Origin: Bacillus luti
Lineage (GTDB): Bacteria > Bacillota > Bacilli > Bacillales > Bacillaceae_G
Length of the DNA stretch: 59,713 bases
Assembly: GCF_001884105.1 (NCBI RefSeq)
Contig: NZ_MACI01000066.1
Location: 1 to 59,713 of the forward strand
Reading direction: 5' to 3'
The translations under genes were made by a program, and so were the position numbers. This document shows, in pieces, positions 8,579-18,786 of the stretch. Position 1 is the first letter of the stretch. The number at the start of each line of letters is the position of its first letter. Below the pieces are notes generated by a model. The model had not been told where the DNA came from, did no database searches, and worked only from the letters and a program-made list of their open reading frames with translations.

Positions 8579-8622
8579 GCTATAAAGCAATACTAATACG
8601 ATAGAAATTGAGGTGTATAACA

Positions 8623-9273
8623 TTGTCTAACGTAATAAATGATTTGAAATTATATGCAAATAAGATTGTCCAAACTGGTCTTGTAGTAGGAGCAGGTGGA
8701 AATTTAAGTATGAGAGACGGGAATATAATGTATATCTCTCCTAGCGGTTTTGATTTGCAAGAGATAGAAGATCACCAGTGGGTACGTGTCAATATTGAAA
8801 CAGGCGAGATATTGGATGATTTAAAACCATCTTCTGAAATATTAATGCATCTAGAATGTTTTCGTAAACGTCCTGATATAACATCTGTTTTACATGCTCA
8901 TCCAAGTTATTCGGTAGGTGTATCGTGTACTGGTCATACCATTCCGAGCCTATTCCCAGATTTTCCGGCAATGATCAAAAGCGTGGCTTATCTTGAATAT
9001 ATGATTCCGACTACAGAAGTATTGGCTAATGCGGTATCAGATGTGATTGAAGAAAATGACGTAATAGTAATGAGAAATCATGGCGTATTGACGGTAGGTA
9101 AAACAATGAAAGAAGCATATTTTCTAATGCAAATTCTAGAAGAAGCGGCAAAAGTATATACGATTGCATCAACAGTAGGCGTGCCAAGAATTCTTACAGA
9201 GGAAGAATGCCAGGAGTTAAGAGATCTATCTTCAGAGAAATATAGATTACAACTACTAAAGGACGCAGAATAA
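8623..9273 (+). CDS. fucA: L-fuculose-1-phosphate aldolase
   Basis: A 216-residue class II aldolase of the AraD/FucA family. It splits L-fuculose 1-phosphate into dihydroxyacetone phosphate and L-lactaldehyde. G-A-G-G-N-L-S-M-R and S-P-S-G-F bind phosphate. H-A-H-P-S-Y-S and R-N-H-G-V carry the zinc-binding histidines, and the family's catalytic glutamate is expected near S-S-E-I-L-M-H. The TTG at 8623 is chosen because AGGTG ends 7 bases before it; an upstream TTG at 8608 overlaps that RBS. The window also encodes a second aldolase (12779), so this gene may be specific for fuculose while the other has rhamnulose-type ancestry. AraD-type epimerase activity is a less likely alternative. Confidence 0.85.
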   Translation: MSNVINDLKLYANKIVQTGLVVGAGGNLSMRDGNIMYISPSGFDLQEIEDHQWVRVNIETGEILDDLKPSSEILMHLECFRKRPDITSVLHAHPSYSVGVSCTGHTIPSLFPDFPAMIKSVAYLEYMIPTTEVLANAVSDVIEENDVIVMRNHGVLTVGKTMKEAYFLMQILEEAAKVYTIASTVGVPRILTEEECQELRDLSSEKYRLQLLKDAE

Positions 9274-9302
9274 TTAAGAATGCTTCCAAAGGGCGTGAAT
9301 GA

Positions 9303-10796
9303 ATGGAAAAAGTTTGGGCTTTTGATTTAGGGGCATCTAATGGGCGTTTAATGGTAAGTGGGTTTGATGGGAAACGCCTGTATCTTGAAGAGGTGCATAG
9401 GTTCTCTAATCGCCCTGTTTACGCAACAGGTCATTATTATTGGGATATTTTAAGGGTATTCCAAGAAATGAAGAATGGAATTGGGAAAAGTATTAGAGAC
9501 GGTCATAAGTCGATTGAAAGTTTGTCGATCGATACGTGGGGCGTTGATTTCGGACTTCTATCTGAAACAGGTGAACTGCTTAGCAATCCGTATTCTTATA
9601 GAGATCCGCATACAAATGATAGTTTAAAAGAAATAATGGAAGTCATTCCGAGGGATGTTTTGTTCTCTCGAACGGGCGTCACGCCAGCAGCAATCAATAC
9701 GATTTGTCAGCTTCATGCTATAAAAAAGCATAACCCAGATTTAATGGAAAAGGCAAAAACGCTTTTATTAACGCCAAACTTGCTTAGCTATTTATTTTCA
9801 GGTGTAAAGGCGAATGAATATACGATTAGTACAACGACATCGTTATTTAACATTCACGAGCGTAATTGGGATACTGCCCTCATGACAAAGTTGAGATTGC
9901 CTACAGAAATGATGGCACATATCGTGATGCCGGGAACCACTCTTGGTCCAACACTTTCTTCGATTCACAACGAGTTTGGCATGCAACCTGTTAAGGTTAT
10001 TGCTGGTACAGGGCATGATACCGCCTGTGCTCTTGCTGCATTGCCTATAAAGTCAGAAAATTCAGTGTTTACGAGTTGCGGTACGTGGATTTTAATGGGT
10101 GTCCAAGTAAAGGATCCAGTAATAAATGAACAGGCTTTGGAATGGGGCTTTACAAATGAAGGAACGGCAGATGGCGAGTTTCGGCTACTTAAAAATATTA
10201 TGGGATTATGGCTCATGCAAGAATGTAAAGCGGTTTGGGAGAAAGAAGGTAAGGTTTTTACTTACGAAGAAGAAGCAGCGTTTATTCGAAATACAAAACC
10301 ATTTGCACACTTCATAGACCCAGATGATCCTGCTTTCTTCAACCCGGAAAATATGCCAAAACAAATCCGGGATTTCTGTATAAAGAGCGGTCAACAGCTT
10401 CCTGAAACGGAAGGAAGCTTCCTCCGTTGCATTTTGGAGAGCCTTTCACTCAAGTATAGGTGGGTGTTAGAGAAACTTGAAATTTTAACTGGAAAATCGA
10501 TAGAAGTTATCCATATGGGCGGCGGGGGTATTCAAAATGATTTATTTTGTCAATTCACCGCAAATGCGACTAACCGCCTTGTTGTAGCGGGACCAGTTGA
10601 AGCGAGTGCGATTGGAAATGCATTATCGCAATGGATCACACTAGGAAAAATAAAAGATTTAAAGGAAGGTAGAGAGATTGTTGAAAATTCGTTTACTGTT
10701 AAGCACTATCAACCTCAAAATCAATTAGAATGGCAGGAAGCATACGGACGTTTTTCTGAAATAATCGACCAAAATGTAATGAAAAAGGGGTTTTAA
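9303..10796 (+). CDS. rhamnulokinase-like sugar kinase (likely L-fuculokinase here)
   Basis: A 497-residue FGGY-family kinase with an N-terminal ATPase fold starting [11 protein letters not shown], substrate region [10 protein letters not shown] near residue 75, and C-terminal ATP-binding G-T-G-H-D-T-A and G-G-G-I-Q-N motifs. Overall it resembles RhaB (rhamnulokinase) rather than enteric FucK. L-rhamnulose and L-fuculose differ little, and the gene sits between fucA and fucI, one base before fucI, so phosphorylation of L-fuculose at O-1 is the likely job; activity on rhamnulose is possible. Start ATG has a modest AAAGGG site. Confidence 0.85.
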   Translation: MEKVWAFDLGASNGRLMVSGFDGKRLYLEEVHRFSNRPVYATGHYYWDILRVFQEMKNGIGKSIRDGHKSIESLSIDTWGVDFGLLSETGELLSNPYSYRDPHTNDSLKEIMEVIPRDVLFSRTGVTPAAINTICQLHAIKKHNPDLMEKAKTLLLTPNLLSYLFSGVKANEYTISTTTSLFNIHERNWDTALMTKLRLPTEMMAHIVMPGTTLGPTLSSIHNEFGMQPVKVIAGTGHDTACALAALPIKSENSVFTSCGTWILMGVQVKDPVINEQALEWGFTNEGTADGEFRLLKNIMGLWLMQECKAVWEKEGKVFTYEEEAAFIRNTKPFAHFIDPDDPAFFNPENMPKQIRDFCIKSGQQLPETEGSFLRCILESLSLKYRWVLEKLEILTGKSIEVIHMGGGGIQNDLFCQFTANATNRLVVAGPVEASAIGNALSQWITLGKIKDLKEGREIVENSFTVKHYQPQNQLEWQEAYGRFSEIIDQNVMKKGF

Positions 10797-10797
10797 A

Positions 10798-12588
10798 ATG
10801 AAAACTGTTCATAATAGATTTTACAATAAATTACCGAAAATAGGGATTAGACCAACTGTTGATGGTAGAAGAAATGGTGTACGTGAATCGCTTGAAGATA
10901 TGACAATGAATCTCGCAAAATCGGTAGCAAACTTATTAACCGAAAATTTGCGTCACTATAATGGCGAGGCAGTAGAATGTGTCATCGCTGATACGTGTAT
11001 TGGCGGTGTGGCCGAATCGGCTCAAGCGGCTGAAAAATTTGCGGTAGAGGGAGTCGGTGTTTCCATTACTGTTACACCGTGCTGGTGTTATGGTTCGGAA
11101 ACGATGGATATGAATCCAGATATTCCAAAAGCAGTATGGGGATTTAATGGAACAGAACGTCCAGGGGCAGTTTATCTTGCGGCGGTGCTAGCAGCCCATA
11201 ATCAAAAGGGCATTCCAGCTTTCGGCATATACGGGAAAGATGTACAGGATTTAAGTGATACGTCTATTCCTGAGGATGTACAAGGGAAACTACTTCAATT
11301 TGCAAAGTCTGGCCTTGTTGTTGCCTCTCTAAAAGGAAAATCGTATCTTTCGATGGGATCTGTATCTATGGGGATTGCCGGTAGTACCGTTAACCCTGAA
11401 TTTTTCCAAGATTATTTAGGAATGAGAAATGAATACATTGATATGTCCGAATTTGTAAGAAGGATAGATGAAGAGATTTATGATAAGGAAGAATATGAAA
11501 TGGCTTTAAATTGGGTGAAAGAGTATTGCCCAGAAGGTGAAGACAATAATCCGGAAGAAATGCAAAGATCACGGGAGCAAAAGAATAAAGACTGGGAAAC
11601 GAGCGTCAAAATGACATTAATTGCAAGGGATCTTATGGCAGGAAATCCAAAACTGGCGGAACTTGGCTATGGTGAGGAAGCGTTAGGATATAATGCCATT
11701 TCCGCAGGTTTCCAAGGTCAGCGTCAATGGACGGACCATTTCCCGAATGGTGATTTTATGGAGACAATTTTAAATTCCTCCTTTGATTGGAACGGAATTC
11801 GCCCGCCATACATTATGGCTACGGAAAATGATAGCTTAAATGGAGTGACGATGCTATTTGGTCATCTATTAACAAATACAGCGCAAGTTTTTGCTGATGT
11901 AAGAACGTATTGGAGCCCGGAGGCAGTAGAACGTGTGACAGGGCATAAGCCTAAAGGATTAGCTGAAAAGGGATTTATTCATATGATTAACTCCGGTTCA
12001 GCTGCACTTGATGGGACAGGACAACAAACGAAAGATGGAAAGCCTGCTATAAAACCGTTTTGGGAAATTACAGAGGAAGAAGTTCAAAATTGTTTAGCAG
12101 CTACTTCTTGGAGACCGGCTTCAACAGGATATTTCCGCGGGGGCGGATTCTCAAGTGATTTCTTAACAAAAGGAAATATGCCTGTAACAGCAGCCCGCCT
12201 CAATCTTGTTAAAGGCTTAGGCCCTGTTTTACAAATCGCAGAAGGCTATTCAGTTGAAATCCCAGAAGAGATGCACGACATATTGGATAAGAGAACAGAT
12301 CCAACTTGGCCAACAACTTGGTTCGTTCCAAATATTACGGGAGAAGGTGCTTTTAAAGATGTTTACACCGTGATGAATAATTGGGGTGCTAATCACTGTG
12401 TAATAAGCTACGGTCATATTGGTAGTGATTTAATTACGCTTGCTTCGATGCTCCGAATTCCTGTAAATATGCATAACGTCAAAGAAGAACAAATCTTTAG
12501 ACCGAGTGCATGGGGCATGTTCGGAACAAACGATCCAGAAGCAGCAGATTACCGTGCCTGCCAAAACTTTGGTCCATTATACCATTAA
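10798..12588 (+). CDS. fucI: L-fucose isomerase
   Basis: A 596-residue aldose-ketose isomerase of the FucI family, which converts L-fucose to L-fuculose with Mn2+. The N-terminus ([17 protein letters not shown]) is diagnostic. [13 protein letters not shown] and A-T-E-N-D-S-L-N-G carry the catalytic glutamate/aspartate region, and the C-terminal [10 protein letters not shown] supplies a conserved histidine. Length is that of the hexameric enteric enzyme. The ATG is one base after the kinase stop, so translation is probably coupled. FucI also accepts D-arabinose in other bacteria, so that substrate cannot be excluded. Confidence 0.95.
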   Translation: MKTVHNRFYNKLPKIGIRPTVDGRRNGVRESLEDMTMNLAKSVANLLTENLRHYNGEAVECVIADTCIGGVAESAQAAEKFAVEGVGVSITVTPCWCYGSETMDMNPDIPKAVWGFNGTERPGAVYLAAVLAAHNQKGIPAFGIYGKDVQDLSDTSIPEDVQGKLLQFAKSGLVVASLKGKSYLSMGSVSMGIAGSTVNPEFFQDYLGMRNEYIDMSEFVRRIDEEIYDKEEYEMALNWVKEYCPEGEDNNPEEMQRSREQKNKDWETSVKMTLIARDLMAGNPKLAELGYGEEALGYNAISAGFQGQRQWTDHFPNGDFMETILNSSFDWNGIRPPYIMATENDSLNGVTMLFGHLLTNTAQVFADVRTYWSPEAVERVTGHKPKGLAEKGFIHMINSGSAALDGTGQQTKDGKPAIKPFWEITEEEVQNCLAATSWRPASTGYFRGGGFSSDFLTKGNMPVTAARLNLVKGLGPVLQIAEGYSVEIPEEMHDILDKRTDPTWPTTWFVPNITGEGAFKDVYTVMNNWGANHCVISYGHIGSDLITLASMLRIPVNMHNVKEEQIFRPSAWGMFGTNDPEAADYRACQNFGPLYH

Positions 12589-12599
12589 GGAAAAAAGTT

Positions 12600-12622
12600 C
12601 CCCCTGATAATATGTCGGGGGG
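12600..12622 (+). other. GC-rich hairpin after fucI
   Basis: CCCCCTGA (12600-12607) pairs with TCGGGGGG (12615-12622) with one wobble and a 7-base loop. No T run follows, so it may be an mRNA-stabilising or processing element rather than a strong terminator. Confidence 0.55.
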
Positions 12623-12707
12623 TTACTATAGAGCATATTTTTCCGCATTGGAATGAAAGTGTTTTACATGTAACAGAAGTGCAAGTAATAGCAAACTCTT
12701 GAACATA

Positions 12708-12740
12708 CGGATACTACTATTTTAAAGAGTTTAGTATCCG
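12708..12740 (+). promoter_or_regulatory. inverted repeat upstream of the aldolase/dehydrogenase gene
   Basis: CGGATACTA (12708-12716) and TAGTATCCG (12732-12740) form a perfect 9-base inverted repeat, 38 bases before the start codon. TTACATGTAA, similar to part of the upstream island operator, lies nearby at 12664-12673. It may be a separate operator or a 5' leader hairpin. Confidence 0.45.
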
Positions 12741-12778
12741 AAATAATAGAACAATAAAAAATAGCGGGGGTAAAAAAT

Positions 12779-14848
12779 ATGGTGAAAAGTTTATGGGAAG
12801 ATGCAAAGGCATCTCAATTATCGCAAGGATTGGAACAATTAGTGTATCGTTCAAATTTAATTGGAACAGACCGTGCTGTATGTAATTGGGGCGGCGGAAA
12901 CACATCGGTAAAGACGGTTGAAAAGGATTTTCGCGGTCATGATGTAGAGGTCATGTGGGTGAAAGGAAGCGGATCTGATTTAGCGACTATGAAGGCGCAA
13001 AACTTTACTGGTTTAAAAATGGAAGACATTCGTTTATTGATGGAGCGCGAAGAAATGCCAGACGAAGAAATGGTAGAGTACTTATCTCATTGTATGATTG
13101 ACAGCAAGCATCCGCGTGCATCTATTGAAACGTTATTACATGCTTTCTTACCTTTCAAACATGTGGATCATACACATCCCGATGCTATTATTAGTCTTTG
13201 CTGCGCACATAATGGAAAACAAATTGCGGAAGAAATTTACGGTAACCGTTTCGTTTGGGTTCCGTATGTACGTCCTGGATTTACATTATCTAAAATGATT
13301 GCAGAAGGCGTGAAAAATAATCCGAATGCTGAACTAGTGTTAATGGAAAAACACGGCTTAGTCGTTTGGGGAGAAACGGCGAAAGAAAGCTATGAAAAAA
13401 CAATTACGTTTATTAATGAGGCAGAACAATATATTAATGAGCGAGTGAATGAAAGCACTGTATTCGGAGGTCAAAAATATGAAGCACTTTCGGCAGAAGA
13501 GCGTAGAAGCATTCTTGCAAAAGTAATGCCGAGTATTCGCGGGGCAGTTAGTGATGAAAAGAAAATGTTATTATCCTATGACGATACAGATGAAGTACTT
13601 CAATTTGTAAACAGCTACAATGCACGCGATCTTTCTCAAGTTGGAGCGGCTTGCCCTGACCATTTAGTTCACACAAAGCGCAGTCCTCTGTATATCGACT
13701 GGGATCCGCAAACGAAAGATATTGAAGAATTAATAGAGAGCATAAAAGCTGGTGTTGAAGGCTTTAAAGAAGAGTATAAAGCTTACTTTGAACGTAACAA
13801 ATACGAAGGAGACAAAATGTTTGAATCTGCACCACGCGTTATTTTAATTCCTGGTATCGGCATGGTGAATACCGGTAAAAATTTGGCGATGTCAAAAGTA
13901 AGTGGGGCGCTGTATCATAGGGCGATTGCGGTAATGAAAGGTTCCACAACACTTGGACGCTTCGTTTCTTTAAATGAGTATGAATCCTACAATGTTGAGT
14001 ACTGGCCATTAGAGCTATATAAATTATCGTTAGCACCAGCTGAAGCAGAATTTTCCCGCAAAGTTGCCTTTATTACAGGTGGAGCAGGCGGAATCGGAAG
14101 TGAAACGGGACGCTGCCTCGTTTCAGAAGGTGCGCATGTCGTGCTTGCTGACTTGAATTTTGAAGGAGCAGAAAAAGTTGCGGCTGAAATTAACGAGAAG
14201 TATGGCGAAGGTCGTGCCACTCCGGTGAAAATGGATGTAACAAAAGAAGGAGAAGTGAAGGCGGCATTTGAGAAGGCGGCCCTTACTTACGGAGGAATTG
14301 ATTGCATCGTGAACAATGCAGGGCTTGCGACGTCTAGTCCATTCGATGAAACAACGCTTCAGGAATGGAATTTAAATATGAATGTGCTCGGAACAGGATA
14401 CTTTTTAGTAGCACGTGAAGCATTCAAGCAAATGAAACAGCAAGGTATTGGCGGGAATATGGTATTTGTCGGCTCAAAAAATTCTGTGTATGCCGGGAAA
14501 AACGCTACAGCATACAGCTCTGTAAAAGCACTCGAAACGCATTTAGCAAGATGTATTGCAGCTGAAGGCGGTGAGTATGGTATTCGTGTAAATTCAGTTC
14601 TTCCCGATGCGGTTCTGCAAGGATCAGCTATTTGGGGTTCAAAATGGCGTGAAGAACGTGCCGCGGCATATGGTATTGAGCCTGATCAGTTAGAGGAGCA
14701 TTACCGTAAACGCACAACATTGTTGGTCAATATTTATTCGAAAGATATCGCTGAATCGATTGCTTTCTTTGCCTCTTCAAAGGCGGAGAAAACAACGGGA
14801 TGTATGATTACAGTTGATGGTGGGGTAACAGCGGCATTTACTAGATAA
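12779..14848 (+). CDS. rhaEW: bifunctional rhamnulose-1-P-type aldolase / lactaldehyde dehydrogenase (RhaEW type)
   Basis: A 689-residue fusion like B. subtilis RhaEW (YuxG). Residues about 1-420 are a class II aldolase domain with N-W-G-G-G-N-T-S, H-T-H-P-D and M-E-K-H-G-L. Residues about 430-689 are a short-chain dehydrogenase with T-G-G-A-G-G-I-G, the N-N-A-G motif and the Y-S-S-V-K catalytic Tyr/Lys. In rhamnose users it cleaves L-rhamnulose 1-phosphate and oxidises L-lactaldehyde to L-lactate. In this fucose cluster the dehydrogenase half would remove the lactaldehyde made by FucA, and the aldolase half may be redundant or accept fuculose 1-phosphate. It is 190 bases from fucI with its own leader, so separate control is possible. 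Confidence 0.88.
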   Translation: MVKSLWEDAKASQLSQGLEQLVYRSNLIGTDRAVCNWGGGNTSVKTVEKDFRGHDVEVMWVKGSGSDLATMKAQNFTGLKMEDIRLLMEREEMPDEEMVEYLSHCMIDSKHPRASIETLLHAFLPFKHVDHTHPDAIISLCCAHNGKQIAEEIYGNRFVWVPYVRPGFTLSKMIAEGVKNNPNAELVLMEKHGLVVWGETAKESYEKTITFINEAEQYINERVNESTVFGGQKYEALSAEERRSILAKVMPSIRGAVSDEKKMLLSYDDTDEVLQFVNSYNARDLSQVGAACPDHLVHTKRSPLYIDWDPQTKDIEELIESIKAGVEGFKEEYKAYFERNKYEGDKMFESAPRVILIPGIGMVNTGKNLAMSKVSGALYHRAIAVMKGSTTLGRFVSLNEYESYNVEYWPLELYKLSLAPAEAEFSRKVAFITGGAGGIGSETGRCLVSEGAHVVLADLNFEGAEKVAAEINEKYGEGRATPVKMDVTKEGEVKAAFEKAALTYGGIDCIVNNAGLATSSPFDETTLQEWNLNMNVLGTGYFLVAREAFKQMKQQGIGGNMVFVGSKNSVYAGKNATAYSSVKALETHLARCIAAEGGEYGIRVNSVLPDAVLQGSAIWGSKWREERAAAYGIEPDQLEEHYRKRTTLLVNIYSKDIAESIAFFASSKAEKTTGCMITVDGGVTAAFTR

Positions 14849-14880
14849 TTATTTCGTTTTTAAAAAGGAAAAAGAGGTGT

Positions 14881-14906
14881 AATAGGCAAGTTTATATTTG
14901 CCTATT
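14881..14906 (+). terminator. possible weak terminator or leader hairpin
   Basis: AATAGGCAA (14881-14889) pairs perfectly with TTGCCTATT (14898-14906). Only a broken T-rich tail follows, so partial read-through into the fucosidase gene is likely. Confidence 0.5.
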
Positions 14907-15008
14907 ATGCTTCTATATAAAAGAACAGCGAATTTCAAGGGGAGAATAAAATAAGTCAATGCGTAGAAGGGGACACTTTACATTCGCTTTTCAAAAGGGG
15001 ATGGAAAC

Positions 15009-18000
15009 TTGAAACTTAAAAACCTATTAACAGGAGGATTGCTTTTTAGTACTGTATTATTCTCTTTAGGAAGTACGGGAGAGTTTAATAAGGTAAAGGC
15101 AACATCACCTATTACGATTGAAACTCCAAAACCAGAGGGAAAGAAACTATCGCTCTGGTACAATGAGCCGGCAAAAGATTGGGAAAAACAAGCATTGCCA
15201 ATCGGTAATGGTTATATGGGCGGAATGGTATTTGGAGGAGTACAGCAAGAGCGTATTCAGTTTAATGAAAAAACGCTTTGGACTGGCGGACCAAGCAGTA
15301 CGAGTGAGTATACGTATGGGAATCGCGAGGGAGCAGCGAGCCACTTAGGTAGCATTAGGGAAAAGTTAGAAAAAGGTGATAAATCAGGGGCAGAAAGGGA
15401 ATCCACGCAATTTCTTACAGGTATTCAAAAAGGGTTTGGTTCCTATCAAAATTTTGGAGACATATATTTAGATTTTAATATGCCAGATGCATCTTCATTT
15501 TCCAATTATCGCAGGGAATTAAATATAAATGAAGGAATCGCTACTGTGTCTTATAACTATAAAGGTGTTCAATATAATAGGGAATATTTCACAAGTTATC
15601 CTGATCGCGTTATGGTTATGCGTTTAACGGCTAGTGAGTCTAAACAGCTTTCATTAGATGTTAGACCAACGAGCGCGCAGGGAGGGCAAGTAACGTCCAA
15701 AGATAATAAAATCACTATTAAAGGACAAATAGCGAATAATGGAATGAAATATGAATCAGAATTTAAAGTATTGAATGAGGGCGGTACATTAACAGCAGAG
15801 AATGGAAAAATTAAAGTAGCGAATGCAGATAGCTTAACAATTATTATGACTGCAGCTACTGATTATGAAAATAAATACCCTACTTATAAAGGGGAAGATC
15901 CACATCAAAAAGTTGAAAAAATCATGTCTGCTGTTTCTAACAAGAAATATGAGGTTTTAAAATATACGCATATTAAAGACTATCACTCTTTATTTAATCG
16001 TGTTTCTTTAAATTTAGGAGGAGAAAACCCATCTGTTCCAACAAATGAATTACTAGCATCTTACAGTAAACAAAACAGTAAGTATTTAGAAGAACTATTC
16101 TTCCAATATGGAAGATACTTGCTCATTTCTTCTTCAAGACCAGGAACGCTTCCTGCAAATCTACAAGGTGTATGGAATAATTCAAACACACCACCGTGGG
16201 AAAGTGACTATCATTTCAACATTAACCTGCAAATGAATTATTGGCCTGCAGAAGTGGCGAATCTGTCTGAAACAGCTGAGCCATTAATGGATTATGTTGA
16301 TTCATTAAGAGCACCAGGAAGAGTTTCGGCGGAAAAACATTTCGGTGTTACAGGCGGTGGCTGGACTGTTAACACGATGAATAATCCATTTGGATTTACT
16401 GCGCCTGGCTGGGGATTAGGCTGGGGGTGGGCACCTAGTGCGAACGCTTTTATCGGTCAAAACCTATGGGAACATTATAAATTTACGGATGATAAACAAT
16501 ATTTACAAGAAAAAATCTATCCGATACTGAAAGAAGCGGCAGATTTTCATAGTAAGTTTTTAGTAGAAGATCAAAATAAGAAGTTAGTTGTTTCTCCGTG
16601 CTGGTCTCCAGAGCTTGGTGGTATCTCGAATGGATGCGCCTTTGACCAACAGTTAGTGTATGAGTTGTTCTCAAATGTAATTGAAGCTAGTGATATTTTG
16701 CAGATTGATAAAGGATTTCGAGACGAATTAAAGGCGAAAAGGGATAAATTATTCCCGCCAATTCAAATTGGTAGATATGGTCAAGTGCAAGAGTGGAAGG
16801 ATGATATAGATGACCCTGGCGAAACGCATAGGCATATATCTCAGCTAGTTGCACTATATCCAGGAAGTATGATTAATCACAATACACCGGAATGGCTTGA
16901 GGCTGCTAAAGTTACTTTAAACCATCGTGGTGATGAGGGAACAGGCTGGAGTAAAGCGAACAAAATTAATTTATGGGCACGTTTATTAGATGGTGACCAT
17001 GCTTATAAAATTTTGCAAGGGCAACTTACAGGAAGTACGCTTAGTAACCTGTTTGATACGCATCCACCGTTTCAAATTGATGGAAACTTTGGCGCAACAT
17101 CGGGAATTGCTGAAATGTTAATTCAAAGTCATACCGACTCCATTCAATTATTGCCTGCACTTCCGAAAGCTTGGAAGGACGGTTCTTATAAAGGACTAAG
17201 AGCACGCGGTGCGTTTACAATTGATGCGAACTGGAAAAATGGTATGCCTACAGTCATTCAGGTGACTTCTGATCACGGAAACGATGTAAAGTTAAAAAGT
17301 CCAATGTTCAATACACCAGTTACTGTGACAAGAGTCGGAACGAATACACCGGTGAAATTTACGAAGGATGGCGATACGATTTCATTTAAAACGGAACAAG
17401 GTAAAAAGTATAAAATTGAGTCTATGCTCAATTTCGATTTAGAATCTCCGAATAATGTAATTGCAGGAAATACAGTTAAGGTAAAGGCACATGTATCAAA
17501 CTTTGGTACATCGAAATCTTCTTCAGGAGAAGTGGTTGTAAAGGCTCCAGAGAGCTGGAATGTTACACCGATTCAAGTAGCTTTTGAAGGTGTTGAACCA
17601 GGGCAATCGAAAACAATTGAGGTAGATTTACCTGTCCCTATTGATATAGTTGCTAATAACTATTCCATTGAAGCTGAAGTAAATACAGATAGCGGGACGG
17701 TTCGTAAATCCAATCAAATAGAAGTAACGCCAGCAGTAAAGCTAATTTCAGCAAATGTTGAACCAAATCCAATTATTGTTGAAGGTGGTTCGACTACATT
17801 AAAGGTAAAGGTTCAAAATGAAATAAAGGAAAAAGTGACACCTGGTAAAATTGAATTGCAACTACCAGAAGGCTGGAATGCGCAGCCATTAGCAACAGAC
17901 TTTCAATTACCGGCAGGAGGAGAGGACACATATTCGTTTGTTATTACTCCGCCAGCCCAGTTTAAAGGAGTGAAAGAAGTTGGAGTTTCTGTAAAATTGG

Positions 18001-18479
18001 GGAATACGGTAGTAACTTCAACGAAAGCGCAAGTTGCTTCTGGCGGCATCTACCTGAGTGATATTTCATGGGTAAAAGCAACTGCTGGCTGGGCAACGGT
18101 TCAAAAGGATAAAAGTACCGACAAAAATCCAATTTCATTACTCGGAACGACAGGACCGATTACGTACAAAAAAGGAATCGGAACGCATTCGAAGTCAGAA
18201 ATTACCTATGATATATCAAATTCAACTTACAAACGATTTAATTCATACGTAGGAATCGACCAGGAGCCTGGTGGTAAAGGCGGTTCAGTCGTATTTAAAG
18301 TGCTACTTGATGGAGCTGAAGTATTTAATAGCGGCACAATGTATTATAATACGCCAGCAAAATTTGTTGATGTAGACCTTACTGGTAAAAAAGAATTAAA
18401 ACTAGTCGTTGATGATGCAGGTAACGGTAACGGAAATGATCATGCGGACTGGGCAGATGCTTGGTTGAGTTTTAAATAG
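15009..18479 (+). CDS. secreted GH95 alpha-L-fucosidase with NPCBM module
   Basis: A 1156-residue secreted glycoside hydrolase. Residues 1-31 are a signal peptide. An N-terminal beta domain (about 45-300) precedes the (alpha/alpha)6 catalytic domain of GH95, the inverting family that typically removes alpha-1,2-linked fucose. Expected catalytic positions are Asn404 and Asn406 in [10 protein letters not shown], Glu535 in W-S-P-E-L and Asp691 in F-Q-I-D-G-N-F-G. After residue 800 come two NEW3-like beta domains and, from about 1014, an NPCBM carbohydrate-binding module. No sortase motif or membrane anchor is seen. The start is TTG after AAAGGGG. It would feed free fucose to the importer encoded upstream. 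GH95 members acting on galactose exist, so linkage needs testing. Confidence 0.92.
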   Translation: MKLKNLLTGGLLFSTVLFSLGSTGEFNKVKATSPITIETPKPEGKKLSLWYNEPAKDWEKQALPIGNGYMGGMVFGGVQQERIQFNEKTLWTGGPSSTSEYTYGNREGAASHLGSIREKLEKGDKSGAERESTQFLTGIQKGFGSYQNFGDIYLDFNMPDASSFSNYRRELNINEGIATVSYNYKGVQYNREYFTSYPDRVMVMRLTASESKQLSLDVRPTSAQGGQVTSKDNKITIKGQIANNGMKYESEFKVLNEGGTLTAENGKIKVANADSLTIIMTAATDYENKYPTYKGEDPHQKVEKIMSAVSNKKYEVLKYTHIKDYHSLFNRVSLNLGGENPSVPTNELLASYSKQNSKYLEELFFQYGRYLLISSSRPGTLPANLQGVWNNSNTPPWESDYHFNINLQMNYWPAEVANLSETAEPLMDYVDSLRAPGRVSAEKHFGVTGGGWTVNTMNNPFGFTAPGWGLGWGWAPSANAFIGQNLWEHYKFTDDKQYLQEKIYPILKEAADFHSKFLVEDQNKKLVVSPCWSPELGGISNGCAFDQQLVYELFSNVIEASDILQIDKGFRDELKAKRDKLFPPIQIGRYGQVQEWKDDIDDPGETHRHISQLVALYPGSMINHNTPEWLEAAKVTLNHRGDEGTGWSKANKINLWARLLDGDHAYKILQGQLTGSTLSNLFDTHPPFQIDGNFGATSGIAEMLIQSHTDSIQLLPALPKAWKDGSYKGLRARGAFTIDANWKNGMPTVIQVTSDHGNDVKLKSPMFNTPVTVTRVGTNTPVKFTKDGDTISFKTEQGKKYKIESMLNFDLESPNNVIAGNTVKVKAHVSNFGTSKSSSGEVVVKAPESWNVTPIQVAFEGVEPGQSKTIEVDLPVPIDIVANNYSIEAEVNTDSGTVRKSNQIEVTPAVKLISANVEPNPIIVEGGSTTLKVKVQNEIKEKVTPGKIELQLPEGWNAQPLATDFQLPAGGEDTYSFVITPPAQFKGVKEVGVSVKLGNTVVTSTKAQVASGGIYLSDISWVKATAGWATVQKDKSTDKNPISLLGTTGPITYKKGIGTHSKSEITYDISNSTYKRFNSYVGIDQEPGGKGGSVVFKVLLDGAEVFNSGTMYYNTPAKFVDVDLTGKKELKLVVDDAGNGNGNDHADWADAWLSFK

Positions 18480-18628
18480 TGTTGATTTAGTCGTTACTCT
18501 TTGTAATTATACGGATTATATATGCCCAACTATACCCTCACAAGTTCATTGGGGATTTGATGATCCGATAGGAAAAAGGGTAGTCTGAATTGCAATGTGT
18601 GAAACAATTTTTTTGACTTGGTGAATAA
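18478..18628 (+). pseudogene. decayed 3' fragment of an arsenate reductase gene
   Basis: Starting inside the stop codon region of the fucosidase gene, the sequence reads [10 protein letters not shown] then C-P-T-I-P and [11 protein letters not shown], aligning with arsC from codon 75 onward. It lacks three codons in the middle. A one-base insertion and a TGG to TAG change follow G-K, and about 24 bases are lost near the end. A related terminator follows it, as after arsC. Divergence is larger than a recent duplicate would show. Confidence 0.85.
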
Positions 18629-18630
18629 AG

Positions 18631-18676
18631 AAAAGAGTCAATCTACTATTGCATAGGGGATTGGCTCTTTTTTTAC
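18631..18676 (+). terminator. terminator behind the arsC remnant
   Basis: AAAGAGTCAATC (18632-18643) pairs with GATTGGCTCTTT (18659-18670) with one wobble, followed by T's. The outer arm matches the arsC terminator at 3120-3153, the loop does not. Confidence 0.85.
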
Positions 18677-18786
18677 TGTATATTTCATTTATTGTATCGC
18701 TTTAACCCGTTCTTGAATTAAATTGAGAATATTCTGTTTAAGTGATAAGGTTAGAATGGAACGGTTTAAAGAAGGTGGTGTATCGT

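Noticed and set aside
8608-8622. Upstream TTG start for fucA
   Set aside because: It overlaps the AGGTG ribosome site that serves the TTG at 8623.
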